Shown here piece after piece: positions 17,184-26,048 of a stretch of DNA of 64,000 nt; the first letter of the stretch is position 1; each line of letters opens with the position of its first letter. The stretch comes from Flavobacteriales bacterium. GTDB taxonomy: Bacteria > Bacteroidota > Bacteroidia > Flavobacteriales > Schleiferiaceae. The notes under the pieces were generated by a model, which ran no database searches, was not told the DNA's origin, and saw nothing but the letters and a program-made list of their open reading frames with translations. The position numbers were made by a program, and so were the translations under genes. The stretch lies in NCBI GenBank assembly GCA_002737315.1, contig NSIH01000001.1, positions 24,205 through 88,204 on the forward strand. Direction: 5' to 3'.

Positions 17184-18995
17184 ATGAGTAGCAACACACA
17201 ATCCTGGGGATCCAGAATAGGACTCATTCTGGCCATGGCAGGAAACGCTGTAGGCTTGGGCAACTTCCTTCGTTTCCCGGTTCAAGCGGTACAAAATGGC
17301 GGTGGAGCCTTCATGATTCCCTACCTCGTCTGCTTTTTAGTTCTCGGAATTCCCTTGCTTTGGATTGAGTGGGCCTCTGGGCGTTTTGGCGGAACCAAGG
17401 GTGACCACAGCACCCCCTTTATCATGAATTCCATGGGACGCCGAAAGTACTGGAAGTACCTCGGGGTCTTTGGAATTTTTACGAACATTGCGGTTGCTGC
17501 CTACTACACCTACATCGAGTCCTGGACCTTCTCCTACGTCTTTCATTCCATTGCGCAAACCTTCTCGGGCATGAGCCAAGGCGAGGTTGCCGCCTTCTTC
17601 ACGAGCTACGTAGACATCGGCCAAAGCACGACGGGCCTGCCCTATGAAGCCATTTGGTTCTACATCTTTGTTCTTGGTTTAAATACCTGGATTCTCAGTA
17701 AGGGATTAGAGGGAGGAATTGAAAAAGTAGCCAAAATCGGCATGCCAATTCTCATAATTTTTGGTGCCTTCTTGGCGATAAAAGCCTTCATGCTGGGAGA
17801 TTCGGGCGCAAGTGCGGGATGCACCGAGTGCGACGCGATGCTTGGTTTTAACTTCTTGTGGAACCCTCAATTTGATTCGCTCACCAACCCCAACGTCTGG
17901 CTGGCCGCAGCGGGGCAAATTTTCTTCACCCTTTCGGTGGGAATGGGCACCATACATTGTTATGCCGCCTACGTCAAGCCCAAAGACGACATTGCCTTGA
18001 ATTCTATGTCTGCGGGCTGGATGAACGGATTTGTAGAGATCGTTCTTGGCGGAAGCATCGTGATTCCCATTGCGGTAGGCTACCTAGGTCTGGATTGGGT
18101 CAAGGAAAATGCTGGATTTGCCATGGCTTTTCAAACAATGCCTTTTTTGTTCACCAAATGGGGCGCAGTATTAGGCAGTGTTGCTGGGGTAATGTGGTTT
18201 GGCCTTCTCTTCTTTGCGGGCATTACCAGTTCGCTGGCAATGGGTTCACCCTGGGTCGCCTTTGTGCAGGACGAGTTCAAGTTTAGCCTCAACAAGGCTG
18301 CCATAACTTTTGGCCTCATTACCCTAGCCGCTGGCCTGCCCACCGTCTTTTTTTACCAGCAAGGGGTATTTGACCAATACGACTATTGGGCCGGTACGGT
18401 AGGACTGGTGTTCTTTGCCTTAGTAGAGTCCGTGCTTTTTGCCTGGATATGGGGAATTGATCGAGGATGGGATGAAATAACACGTGGTTCTGACATCGTA
18501 ATTCCTAAGATTTACAAGCCCATTTTGAAGTACGTGACGCCGACAATTCTTCTTCTGATTTTTACCATGAGTTTAATTGCGCCCAAGGGTAACGACTGGA
18601 AGAATGCAATAGAAAATAAATGGGAATTTGACAAGTCCAGTATTATCGGTCAAATATCTAATGTGGACATCCAGTACAACCGTGAAGCCTTTGCGGACGT
18701 TTTTGAGTCGGAGGTCAATGGCATGGCAGCGGTGCAAACAATGGATGGCATGACGGTAATTAGACTTTTGGTAGAAGACGGTAGTGAGGTCACCTACCAA
18801 TGGGACTCTGAGGATGCGCAGTCTGTAATTGAAACCGGTCAGGTGGTGCGGGCAGGAGACCAAATTGCCACAGGTTCCTTTGTCAATCCAATTTTTTACA
18901 AGCATTTAGCGCGAATTATACTTCTGCTCTTGTTTGCCTTTATCGCAGGTATGGTCTTTGTGGCCTACCGCCGAAGAATAGCCTTAAATAAATAA
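17184..18995 (+). CDS. Sodium-dependent NSS/SNF-family transporter
   Basis: WGSRIGLILAMAGNAVGLGNFLRFPVQAVQNGGGAFMIPYL; about 12 TM. Confidence 0.93.
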   Translation: MSSNTQSWGSRIGLILAMAGNAVGLGNFLRFPVQAVQNGGGAFMIPYLVCFLVLGIPLLWIEWASGRFGGTKGDHSTPFIMNSMGRRKYWKYLGVFGIFTNIAVAAYYTYIESWTFSYVFHSIAQTFSGMSQGEVAAFFTSYVDIGQSTTGLPYEAIWFYIFVLGLNTWILSKGLEGGIEKVAKIGMPILIIFGAFLAIKAFMLGDSGASAGCTECDAMLGFNFLWNPQFDSLTNPNVWLAAAGQIFFTLSVGMGTIHCYAAYVKPKDDIALNSMSAGWMNGFVEIVLGGSIVIPIAVGYLGLDWVKENAGFAMAFQTMPFLFTKWGAVLGSVAGVMWFGLLFFAGITSSLAMGSPWVAFVQDEFKFSLNKAAITFGLITLAAGLPTVFFYQQGVFDQYDYWAGTVGLVFFALVESVLFAWIWGIDRGWDEITRGSDIVIPKIYKPILKYVTPTILLLIFTMSLIAPKGNDWKNAIENKWEFDKSSIIGQISNVDIQYNREAFADVFESEVNGMAAVQTMDGMTVIRLLVEDGSEVTYQWDSEDAQSVIETGQVVRAGDQIATGSFVNPIFYKHLARIILLLLFAFIAGMVFVAYRRRIALNK

Positions 18996-18997
18996 GT

Positions 18998-19138
18998 ATG
19001 ACTACTGCAGCCTGGATTATGATGCTTAGTACCCAAATTTTGGTAACGGTAATTACGGTAGCTTTTTTTGTTAAGGTGCTGCGTACGCCCCCCAAAGACG
19101 ACGTGGACGACACCCAAAACGACAATCCTATAGAATGA
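18998..19138 (+). CDS. Small single-TM protein, probable MetS-like NSS transporter small subunit (46 aa; absent from ORF track)
   Basis: MTTAAWIMMLSTQILVTVITVAFFVKVLRTPPKDDVDDTQNDNPIE*; 2 nt after the NSS stop; its TGA overlaps the next ATG. Confidence 0.75.
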   Translation: MTTAAWIMMLSTQILVTVITVAFFVKVLRTPPKDDVDDTQNDNPIE

Positions 19139-19734
19139 GGCAAAGACCCAAGCCTTGGGTTGTAGATTTACTGTGGGCGGGGATTTTCTCCGCTTTTTTT
19201 GTTTTTAACGGGTTGCAAACGAGTCCGGATTTGCCGCCCGTTTGGGCTGATTTTCCTGAAAATAAGGCCCCTTCAAAATGGGAATACGGCAATTCAAAAA
19301 AGGCCGACTCGTACTACCCAAACTATGTCAAAAGAGCCCCAAAGGGCGAGGAAGTTTCGGTTCGGCCGACGGTGGCTTCTGACACGGTTTCGGACCTCTG
19401 GCTCCGCGCCCAGGGTTGGCCCGACTGGAAGGCGGAGGGTTTTGTTCGAGACCGGCAGCGATGGGGCGGGGTGGATTCCCAACTCCTGCAGCGCTACGAC
19501 CAACGAGAAGAGTTCCATTGGCTGCTGAGTCCGCCCTTGCCGCAGGACCTCAATGCAGTGCCCGAGGAGTTGCTCTATGCCCACCCGCTTTGGCGCTCGA
19601 CCCAGGTACGGGCTTTTCATCGCTTTCGGAGCAAGATTCGGCCGCTGCATAGTTTTAAAGAACTTTTCGAGTTGGCTCCGTTTGATTCACTCCAGCAGAA
19701 GAGAATTCCCCAGTACTTCTATTTCGGCAAATAG
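19135..19734 (+). CDS. Membrane-anchored helix-hairpin-helix (ComEA-like) protein
   Basis: N-terminal TM; DLNAVPEELLYAHPLWRSTQVRAFHRFRSKIRPLHSFKELFELAPFD resembles a degenerate HhH repeat. Confidence 0.65.
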   Translation: MRQRPKPWVVDLLWAGIFSAFFVFNGLQTSPDLPPVWADFPENKAPSKWEYGNSKKADSYYPNYVKRAPKGEEVSVRPTVASDTVSDLWLRAQGWPDWKAEGFVRDRQRWGGVDSQLLQRYDQREEFHWLLSPPLPQDLNAVPEELLYAHPLWRSTQVRAFHRFRSKIRPLHSFKELFELAPFDSLQQKRIPQYFYFGK

Positions 19735-19737
19735 CCA

Positions 19738-19745
19738 TACCTTTG
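19738..19745 (+). promoter_or_regulatory. Candidate -7 box TACCTTTG (rpsU)
   Basis: TACCTTTGCCG, 27 nt before ATG 19773. Confidence 0.5.
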
Positions 19746-19757
19746 CCGCCTTATGAG

Positions 19758-19765
19758 AGGAGGTG
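19758..19765 (+). promoter_or_regulatory. Strong Shine-Dalgarno AGGAGGTG of rpsU
   Basis: AGGAGGTG with a 7-nt spacer to the ATG. Confidence 0.85.
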
Positions 19766-19772
19766 TCCCATT

Positions 19773-19967
19773 ATGCTAGTAATATTTGTCAAAGAAGGTG
19801 AAGGAATTGAGCGCGCGGTAAAGCGTTATAAGCGCAAATTCGACAAGACCGGTAGCATGCGCCAACTGCGCAGTCGCCAACAGTTCACGAAGTCTTCGGT
19901 TAATCGCCGTAAAGAAATCATCAAGGCAACCTATGTTCAGGGGCTTCGATTAAAAGATGCCGAATAA
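19773..19967 (+). CDS. rpsU: 30S ribosomal protein bS21
   Basis: MLVIFVKEGEGIERAVKRYKRKFDKTGSMRQLRSRQQFTKSSVNRRKEI. Confidence 0.95.
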   Translation: MLVIFVKEGEGIERAVKRYKRKFDKTGSMRQLRSRQQFTKSSVNRRKEIIKATYVQGLRLKDAE

Positions 19968-19989
19968 TAGGGTCCTTGACCTAAATTGA

Positions 19990-20015
19990 GCCTCGAGATC
20001 CCTCGGGGCTTTTTT
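19990..20015 (+). terminator. Terminator of rpsU, abutting the xerC start
   Basis: GCCTCGAG-ATCC-CTCGGGGC then 6 T; the next base begins the xerC ATG. Confidence 0.8.
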
Positions 20016-20876
20016 ATGCTGGATGCATTCACCAACTACTTGCGCTGGGAGCGTCGCCGTTCTGAGGCTACGGTTACTGCCTATGAAGCAGACGTAGCTC
20101 AGTGGCTCTTGTATTTGGAGCATGCCATGGGAATGCCTGATGCTTCGAGCGCCAGACGGCTTCACGTGCGATCCTGGGTCTCAGACCTTGTTCAAAATGC
20201 GATCAATGCACGCTCTGTGAACCGCAAGTTGAGTGCTGTGCGGACCTACTATCGCTGGCTGGCCACCCTTAACCCGGGACTCGTTAACCCTGCCGAAGGG
20301 TTGCCCACGCTGCGAACTTCGAGTAGGGTAGTGCGCGCCCTTTCTGCTATAGAAATTGAGGCCCTTTTTAATCCAAGCATGTTCGACAACGACCCCGTTG
20401 GCCGTCGTGATCAGTTCCTGCTCTTGACACTTTACACTACCGGTTTGCGTCGGGCGGAGTTAATTGGACTAAACTACGACCAAGTTCAGGGCGCAACCAT
20501 CCGCGTGAGGGGCAAGGGCAACAAAGACCGTGAGATTCCCCTTCTGCCCGAGTGGCAGGCAGCTTTTGCCGCCCATGCTGCAGAGTGGAAGTCAGTGAGT
20601 CCCTTAATTTTCTGCCAAAAAAACGGCAAGCCAATGGATCCTCGCGCGGTATATTCCCTGGTAAAAAACTACCTCCAGGCAGCGAGTTCTGCAGATCAAT
20701 TGGGACCGCACGCCCTGCGGCATACGTTTGCAACCCACCTTCTCGATATGGGCGCGGACCTCACCGTCATACGTGAGCTTTTGGGGCATGCGAATTTGTC
20801 GGCTACTCAGGTTTACACACACGCTTCGGTGGAGCAGCTCAAATCGGTGTACCGACGGGCGCATCCGCGCAGCTAA
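20016..20876 (+). CDS. xerC: Tyrosine recombinase XerC/XerD
   Basis: LYTTGLRRAELIGLNYDQV, GPHALRHTFATHLLDMGADLTVIRELLGHANLSATQVYTHASVEQLKSVYRRAHPR. Confidence 0.9.
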   Translation: MLDAFTNYLRWERRRSEATVTAYEADVAQWLLYLEHAMGMPDASSARRLHVRSWVSDLVQNAINARSVNRKLSAVRTYYRWLATLNPGLVNPAEGLPTLRTSSRVVRALSAIEIEALFNPSMFDNDPVGRRDQFLLLTLYTTGLRRAELIGLNYDQVQGATIRVRGKGNKDREIPLLPEWQAAFAAHAAEWKSVSPLIFCQKNGKPMDPRAVYSLVKNYLQAASSADQLGPHALRHTFATHLLDMGADLTVIRELLGHANLSATQVYTHASVEQLKSVYRRAHPRS

Positions 20877-21061
20877 GATTTTTTGCCTGCGGACTTTACC
20901 CGGAATCCCCGGTCCTTGGACCTTCCCTCCACCCTCCTTGTGTTGCTACCTTGGTTCCATTGGACCTTTGGAATTCCACAATTTGGCTCTGTTCTCTTAG
21001 TTTTATTAGGTCATCATGCATTGAAAATTTCCTACTTGGCTGTTTTTTTGAAGGCTCAAAC

Positions 21062-21081
21062 GGCCAATGAGGGCCAATGAG
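21062..21081 (+). repeat. Tandem 10-mer GGCCAATGAG x2 upstream of the tRNA-tuf promoter
   Basis: ggccaatgag|ggccaatgag read directly. Confidence 0.8.
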
Positions 21082-21114
21082 AAGACAAAATCACGATTAC
21101 ATGCAAAGTAGGTA

Positions 21115-21144
21115 TTGAAATAATCGCTTTTTTTTCTACATTTG
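21115..21144 (+). promoter_or_regulatory. Promoter of tRNA-tuf operon: TTG-N19-TACATTTG
   Basis: TTG 21115-21117; TACATTTG 21137-21144; 19-nt spacer. Confidence 0.8.
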
Positions 21145-21220
21145 CAGTCCGTTTGAAAAAGCGGCCAGCTGCATGGGTAGCAACGTTCTTTATCGCGCAC
21201 TGCAGGGCACAAGCTCCTTA

Positions 21221-21293
21221 GCCAGCATAGCTCAGTTGGTAGAGCTACTGATTTGTAATCAGTAGGTCGGGGGTTCGAGTCCCTCTGCTGGCT
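21221..21293 (+). tRNA. tRNA-Thr(TGT)
   Basis: Acceptor GCCAGCA/TGCTGGC; anticodon loop TTTGTAA; GGTTCGAGTCC. Confidence 0.95.
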
Positions 21294-21339
21294 CTTTGCC
21301 CTGCAGTACGCGTTCTTTTTGTACTAAAAACTGAACACT

Positions 21340-21421
21340 GGGAGTGTCGCATAGTGGCTATTGCAGCAGACTGTAAATCTGTCGCCTAACGGCATCGTTG
21401 GTTCGAGTCCATCCACTCCCA
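21340..21421 (+). tRNA. tRNA-Tyr(GTA)
   Basis: GGGAGTG/CACTCCC; anticodon GTA; long variable arm; 82 nt. Confidence 0.95.
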
Positions 21422-21432
21422 CAGCGGCCTAC

Positions 21433-21505
21433 GCGGAAGTAGCTCAGTTGGTAGAGCATCAGCCTTCCAAGCTGAGGGTCGCGGGTTCGAATCCCGTCTT
21501 CCGCT
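21433..21505 (+). tRNA. tRNA-Gly(TCC)
   Basis: GCGGAAG/CTTCCGC; anticodon TCC; encoded CCA follows. Confidence 0.95.
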
Positions 21506-21510
21506 CCACC

Positions 21511-21582
21511 GCCGATGTAGCTCAGGGGTAGAGCGTTTCCTTGGTAAGGAAAAGGTCGCGGGTTCAATTCCCGCCGTTGGCT
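21511..21582 (+). tRNA. tRNA-Thr(GGT)
   Basis: GCCGATG/CGTTGGC; anticodon GGT. Confidence 0.93.
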
Positions 21583-21633
21583 CAACGTTTACAGTACAAG
21601 GTATTATTAATCTCTCTCAACTCTCAAAACGCA

Positions 21634-22821
21634 ATGGCAAAAGAGAACTTCGTGCGGAACAAACCGCACCTCAACATCGGTACCATCGGTCACGTAGACC
21701 ATGGTAAAACTACCCTTACGGCTGCTATTACTACGGTATTGGCTAACGCCGGCTTATCCAAGGCTCGCAGCTTCGAATCCATCGATGCGGCTCCTGAAGA
21801 GAAAGAACGCGGTATTACTATTAATACGGCTCACGTAGAGTACGAGACGGCTAACCGTCACTATGCTCACGTGGATTGTCCAGGCCACGCTGACTATGTG
21901 AAGAACATGGTTACCGGTGCAGCCCAAATGGACGGAGCAATTCTTGTGGTTGCTGCTACAGACGGCCCAATGCCCCAAACGCGCGAGCACATTCTGCTTG
22001 CACGCCAGGTTGGTGTACCCCGTGTTGTAGTGTTCATGAACAAGGTTGACATGGTTGACGACGAAGAACTCATCGAGCTCGTTGAAATGGAGATCAGGGA
22101 TCTCCTGACCTTCTACAAGTACGACGGCGACAGTACTCCGGTAATTAAGGGTTCTGCCCTTGGTGGCCTAAATAGCGAGCCCAAGTGGGTTGATGCCATT
22201 ATGGAGCTTATGGGTGCCGTTGACATGTGGATCGAGGAGCCTGTTCGCGACAAGGACAAGGACTTCCTAATGCCAATTGAAGACGTATTCACCATCACTG
22301 GTCGTGGAACGGTTGCTACCGGACGTATTGAGACAGGTATTGCAAACACTGGAGACAGTGTGGACATCATCGGTTTCGGCGACGAGAAGATCACCTCTAC
22401 CGTAACAGGTGTTGAGATGTTCCGCAAGATCCTTGATCGCGGTGAGGCAGGCGACAACGTGGGTATATTGCTCCGTGGTGTAGACAAGTCTCAGATTCGT
22501 CGTGGAATGGTTGTCGCTAAGACCAACTCCCAGAAGCCCCACTCTAAGTTCAAGGCCGAGGTGTACATTTTGAAGAAGGAAGAAGGCGGTCGCCACACTC
22601 CTTTTCACAACAAGTACCGTCCACAGTTTTACCTGCGTACGACCGACGTAACGGGTGAAATCATGCTTTCTGCAGGAACTGAAATGGTTATGCCAGGCGA
22701 CAACTTGACCATCGAGGTTCACCTCATTGCTCCAGTTGCACTAAGCAAGGGTCTTCGTTTCGCTATCCGCGAGGGTGGTCGTACGGTAGGCGCAGGCCAA
22801 ATCACGGAACTCCTCAACTAA
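21634..22821 (+). CDS. tuf: Elongation factor Tu
   Basis: [33 protein letters not shown]; start moved from 21541. Confidence 0.98.
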   Translation: MAKENFVRNKPHLNIGTIGHVDHGKTTLTAAITTVLANAGLSKARSFESIDAAPEEKERGITINTAHVEYETANRHYAHVDCPGHADYVKNMVTGAAQMDGAILVVAATDGPMPQTREHILLARQVGVPRVVVFMNKVDMVDDEELIELVEMEIRDLLTFYKYDGDSTPVIKGSALGGLNSEPKWVDAIMELMGAVDMWIEEPVRDKDKDFLMPIEDVFTITGRGTVATGRIETGIANTGDSVDIIGFGDEKITSTVTGVEMFRKILDRGEAGDNVGILLRGVDKSQIRRGMVVAKTNSQKPHSKFKAEVYILKKEEGGRHTPFHNKYRPQFYLRTTDVTGEIMLSAGTEMVMPGDNLTIEVHLIAPVALSKGLRFAIREGGRTVGAGQITELLN

Positions 22822-22840
22822 GAGGTCTCTTTAATGGGTT

Positions 22841-22870
22841 AAAGGAGCCCCGATAAGGGGCGTCCTTTTT
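22841..22870 (+). terminator. Hairpin terminator after tuf
   Basis: AAAGGAGCCCC-GATAA-GGGGCGTCCTTTTT. Confidence 0.65.
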
Positions 22871-22877
22871 CTCATCT

Positions 22878-22948
22878 ACGGGTGTAGTTCAAGGGTAGAA
22901 TAGTGGTCTCCAAAACCATTGATGGGAGTTCGAATCTCTCCACCCGTG
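22878..22948 (+). tRNA. tRNA-Trp(CCA)
   Basis: ACGGGTG/CACCCGT; anticodon loop CTCCAAA. Confidence 0.94.
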
Positions 22949-22989
22949 CAAAACACATTAGCTAACGAACTTTTAAAACGAATACTAAC

Positions 22990-23184
22990 ATGGAAGCGCT
23001 CCGCTTGTACCTCCGCGAATCTTGGGAAGAATTTTCTCAGCGCACGACGTGGCCGACCTGGATTAACCTCCAGCGTAGTACCGTGGTGGTAATCGTTGCC
23101 TCCTTAGTGTTTGCACTAATTGTCTTTGCAATGGACAAGGGTCTATCGACTATTCTTGACTTCATATACAGCATTTTCGCTTAA
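22990..23184 (+). CDS. secE: Preprotein translocase subunit SecE
   Basis: LRESWEEFSQRTTWPTWINLQRSTVVVIVASLVFALIVFAMDKG; position before nusG. Confidence 0.92.
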   Translation: MEALRLYLRESWEEFSQRTTWPTWINLQRSTVVVIVASLVFALIVFAMDKGLSTILDFIYSIFA

Positions 23185-23188
23185 GATC

Positions 23189-23740
23189 ATGACGGCAGAA
23201 GGAATGAAGTGGTACGTGGTTCGAGCAATTAGCGGCCAGGAGAACAAGACCAAGGCGCACATTGAGCAAGAAATGCAGCGAATGGGAATGATGCCATTGT
23301 TGGGCCAAGTTTTGATTCCTACCGAGAAGGTCTACCAAATTAGAAACGGAAAAAAAGTTCTTAAGGAGCGCAATTTCTTCCCGGGATACATCATGTTTGA
23401 GGGAATTTTAACTGGAGAGTTGATTCACGTGCTTAAAAACATTCCCAACGTCATCGGATTCTTGGGTCAAACCAAGGGCGGAGACCCAACGCCGCTGCGT
23501 ATTTCTGAAGTGAACCGAATGCTCGGTAAGGTGGATGAGTTAGCCGAAAGTGCGGAGCACATGTCTGTCCCCTTTGTAATAGGCGAGAGCGTAAAAGTTA
23601 TAGATGGTCCGTTTCGCGACTTTAACGGAACAGTGGAAAAGATTCACGAAGACAAGAGAAAGTTGGAAGTTATGGTCAAAATTTTTGGCCGAAAGACTCC
23701 ACTCGAACTTGGCTTCATGCAGGTAGAAAAAGAAAATTAA
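23189..23740 (+). CDS. nusG: Transcription termination/antitermination protein NusG
   Basis: KWYVVRAISGQENKTKAHIEQEM, FFPGYIMFE, KOW FRDFNGTVEKIHEDKRKLEVMVKIFGR. Confidence 0.95.
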   Translation: MTAEGMKWYVVRAISGQENKTKAHIEQEMQRMGMMPLLGQVLIPTEKVYQIRNGKKVLKERNFFPGYIMFEGILTGELIHVLKNIPNVIGFLGQTKGGDPTPLRISEVNRMLGKVDELAESAEHMSVPFVIGESVKVIDGPFRDFNGTVEKIHEDKRKLEVMVKIFGRKTPLELGFMQVEKEN

Positions 23741-23817
23741 TGGTGTGAGCAACCGATAGCCAATGCGGCGCTTCCATCCGCAGCGGCACTCATGTTTGAC
23801 TAGAAAGAAAAAATAAA

Positions 23818-24258
23818 ATGGCAAAGGAAATCAGTGCAATGGTTAAGCTGCAGGTTCGCGGTGGTGCTGCGAACCCGTCTCCCCCGGTGGGTCCGGCTCT
23901 TGGAGCCAAGGGCGTCAACATCATGGAGTTCTGCAAGCAGTTTAATGCTCGTACCCAAGACAAACCCGGTAAGCTACTTCCCGTAGTAATTACTGTATTT
24001 ACCGATAAGTCTTTTGACTTTATCATCAAGCAACCCCCCGTCGCGGTTCAGCTTTTGGAAGCAGCGAAACTAAAGAGTGGTTCGGGAGTTCCCAACCGCG
24101 ACAAGGTAGGCAAGGTCACCTGGCAGCAGGTAAGGGCTATTGCCGAAGACAAGATGATTGATCTCAACTGCTTCACGATGAGCAGTGCAATGGAAATGGT
24201 TGCAGGCACAGCACGCAGCATGGGCTTAACCGTATCGGGAACCAAGCCTCAGGCATAA
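23818..24258 (+). CDS. rplK: 50S ribosomal protein L11
   Basis: [37 protein letters not shown]. Confidence 0.97.
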   Translation: MAKEISAMVKLQVRGGAANPSPPVGPALGAKGVNIMEFCKQFNARTQDKPGKLLPVVITVFTDKSFDFIIKQPPVAVQLLEAAKLKSGSGVPNRDKVGKVTWQQVRAIAEDKMIDLNCFTMSSAMEMVAGTARSMGLTVSGTKPQA

Positions 24259-24270
24259 TCCTTACAAACT

Positions 24271-24960
24271 ATGGCAACTACGACGAAAAAGATGAAAGCA
24301 GCCTCGGCAAAAATTCAGCCGGGCAAGCTCTACAACCTCGAGGAGGCTTCGGCCCTTGTGAAGGAAGTCTCTACTACCAAGTTTGATGGAAGTGTTGATT
24401 TGGCAGTGCGCTTGGGTGTAGACCCGCGAAAGGCAAATCAAATGGTTAGGGGAACCGTAAGCCTTCCGCACGGAACGGGCAAAACGATTCGTGTTCTCGC
24501 CCTTGTTACGCCCGACAAAGAAGCAGAGGCCAAAGAGGCTGGTGCAGACTTTGTTGGCATGGATGACTACCTTGACAAAATCAAAAACGGCTGGACCGAC
24601 GTTGACGTGATCATCACCGTTCCCGCTGCTATGGGTAAACTGGGTCCTTTGGGCCGTATACTCGGTCCCCGCGGACTCATGCCCAACCCCAAGACCGGCA
24701 CCGTAACCATGGAAGTGGGTAAGGCGGTACGTGAGGTAAAGGCCGGTAAGATTGACTTTAAGGTTGATCGCTACGGTATCGTGCACGCTGGCATCGGTAA
24801 GGTGTCGTTCTCTGCCGATAATCTTCGCGACAATGCCGAAGAGGTTTTGAAGACTTTGGCCCGCTTAAAACCGACGTCCTCTAAGGGCGCCTACATTAGA
24901 AGTGTAACGTTGAGCCCTACTATGGGTCCTGGCGTTCCAATTGAACCTAAAAACGCGTAA
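24271..24960 (+). CDS. rplA: 50S ribosomal protein L1
   Basis: [50 protein letters not shown]. Confidence 0.97.
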   Translation: MATTTKKMKAASAKIQPGKLYNLEEASALVKEVSTTKFDGSVDLAVRLGVDPRKANQMVRGTVSLPHGTGKTIRVLALVTPDKEAEAKEAGADFVGMDDYLDKIKNGWTDVDVIITVPAAMGKLGPLGRILGPRGLMPNPKTGTVTMEVGKAVREVKAGKIDFKVDRYGIVHAGIGKVSFSADNLRDNAEEVLKTLARLKPTSSKGAYIRSVTLSPTMGPGVPIEPKNA

Positions 24961-24974
24961 GCAGATTTTTTACC

Positions 24975-25499
24975 ATGACGCGCGAAGAAAAAAATAAGCA
25001 AATCGAGGATCTTATGACCATCCTTGACGCTACCAACAACCTATATATTGCCGATACCTCGGGCCTTAATGCAGAGCAGACCAGCGACCTTCGCCGTGCT
25101 TGCTTCAAGGCAGACATCGAGATGACGGTGGTAAAAAATGCATTGCTCAAGAAGGCCATGGAGCGTTCGCCAAAGAAATTTGACGATATCTACGAGGCCC
25201 TAAAGGGAAACTCCAGCATCATGATCTCGGTGGTCGGCAACGCCCCTGCGAAATTGATAAAGGATTTCCGCAAAAAAGGCAATAAACCCCTACTAAAGGC
25301 TGCCTATATCGACGAGGCGATTTTTTTAGGTGACAACCAACTTGACACCCTAGTCAACTTGAAGTCGAAGAACGAACTCATTGGGGACATCATCCTATTA
25401 CTGGAGAGCCCAATGAAGAACGTGATCTCGGCCCTCCAAGGCGGCGGTGGTCAAACCATAGCAGGCTTGCTCAAAACTCTTGAAGAGCGCAATGCCTAA
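24975..25499 (+). CDS. rplJ: 50S ribosomal protein L10
   Basis: NNLYIADTSGLNAEQTSDLRRACFKADIEMTVVKNALLKKAME. Confidence 0.95.
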   Translation: MTREEKNKQIEDLMTILDATNNLYIADTSGLNAEQTSDLRRACFKADIEMTVVKNALLKKAMERSPKKFDDIYEALKGNSSIMISVVGNAPAKLIKDFRKKGNKPLLKAAYIDEAIFLGDNQLDTLVNLKSKNELIGDIILLLESPMKNVISALQGGGGQTIAGLLKTLEERNA

Positions 25500-25559
25500 A
25501 AATTACGCACTCAGCTTCCAACTCGTGCATTTGTTTCATTTTTAATCAATATCCCAATC

Positions 25560-25937
25560 ATGGCCGATATTAAATCAATAGGCGACACTCTGGTGAATCT
25601 CACCGTAAAAGAGGTAAAAGAACTCGCTGACTACCTCAAAGACACCTACGGCATTGAGCCCGCTGCTGCAGCTGTTGCTGTTGCTGCTGGACCCGCTGCC
25701 GGCGGTGACGCTGCTGTAGAGGAGAAAACTTCGTTTGACGTAATCCTTAAGAGCGCGGGAGCTGCAAAGCTTGCCGTTGTTAAGGCTGTCAAGGAACTGA
25801 CCGGACTTGGTCTTAAAGAGGCGAAGGATGTCGTTGACGCAGCCCCAGCCCCGATCAAGCAAGGCGTTACTAAAGACGAGGCTGAAGCCCTCAAAAAGCA
25901 GCTTGAAGAAGCTGGTGCTGAGGTTGAGCTCAAGTAA
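25560..25937 (+). CDS. rplL: 50S ribosomal protein L7/L12
   Basis: [50 protein letters not shown]. Confidence 0.97.
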   Translation: MADIKSIGDTLVNLTVKEVKELADYLKDTYGIEPAAAAVAVAAGPAAGGDAAVEEKTSFDVILKSAGAAKLAVVKAVKELTGLGLKEAKDVVDAAPAPIKQGVTKDEAEALKKQLEEAGAEVELK

Positions 25938-25946
25938 GAGCCTAAT

Positions 25947-25993
25947 CTAACCAACTTGGTTTAGGTGTCTGAGGTCTTTTTAAGGCCTCAGAC
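25947..25993 (+). promoter_or_regulatory. Two tandem stem-loops in the rplL-rpoB gap (candidate attenuator or processing site)
   Basis: CTAACC-AACTT-GG(T)TTAG and GTCTGAGG-N11-CCTCAGAC; weak T run after the second. Confidence 0.5.
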
Positions 25994-26048
25994 CCTAGAC
26001 CTTTTACCTATTTTCTCAAGTTTTACTCACCTTTTAAGTCCAAGCCCC

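Noticed and set aside
20883-21080. Short ORFs in the xerC-tRNA gap (20728-21000, 20883-21080)
   Set aside because: No motifs and no support beyond being open; treated as non-coding.
25665-25703. GCTGCTGCA/GTTGCTGTT repeat in rplL
   Set aside because: Codes for the normal Ala-rich hinge of L7/L12, not a separate repeat element.
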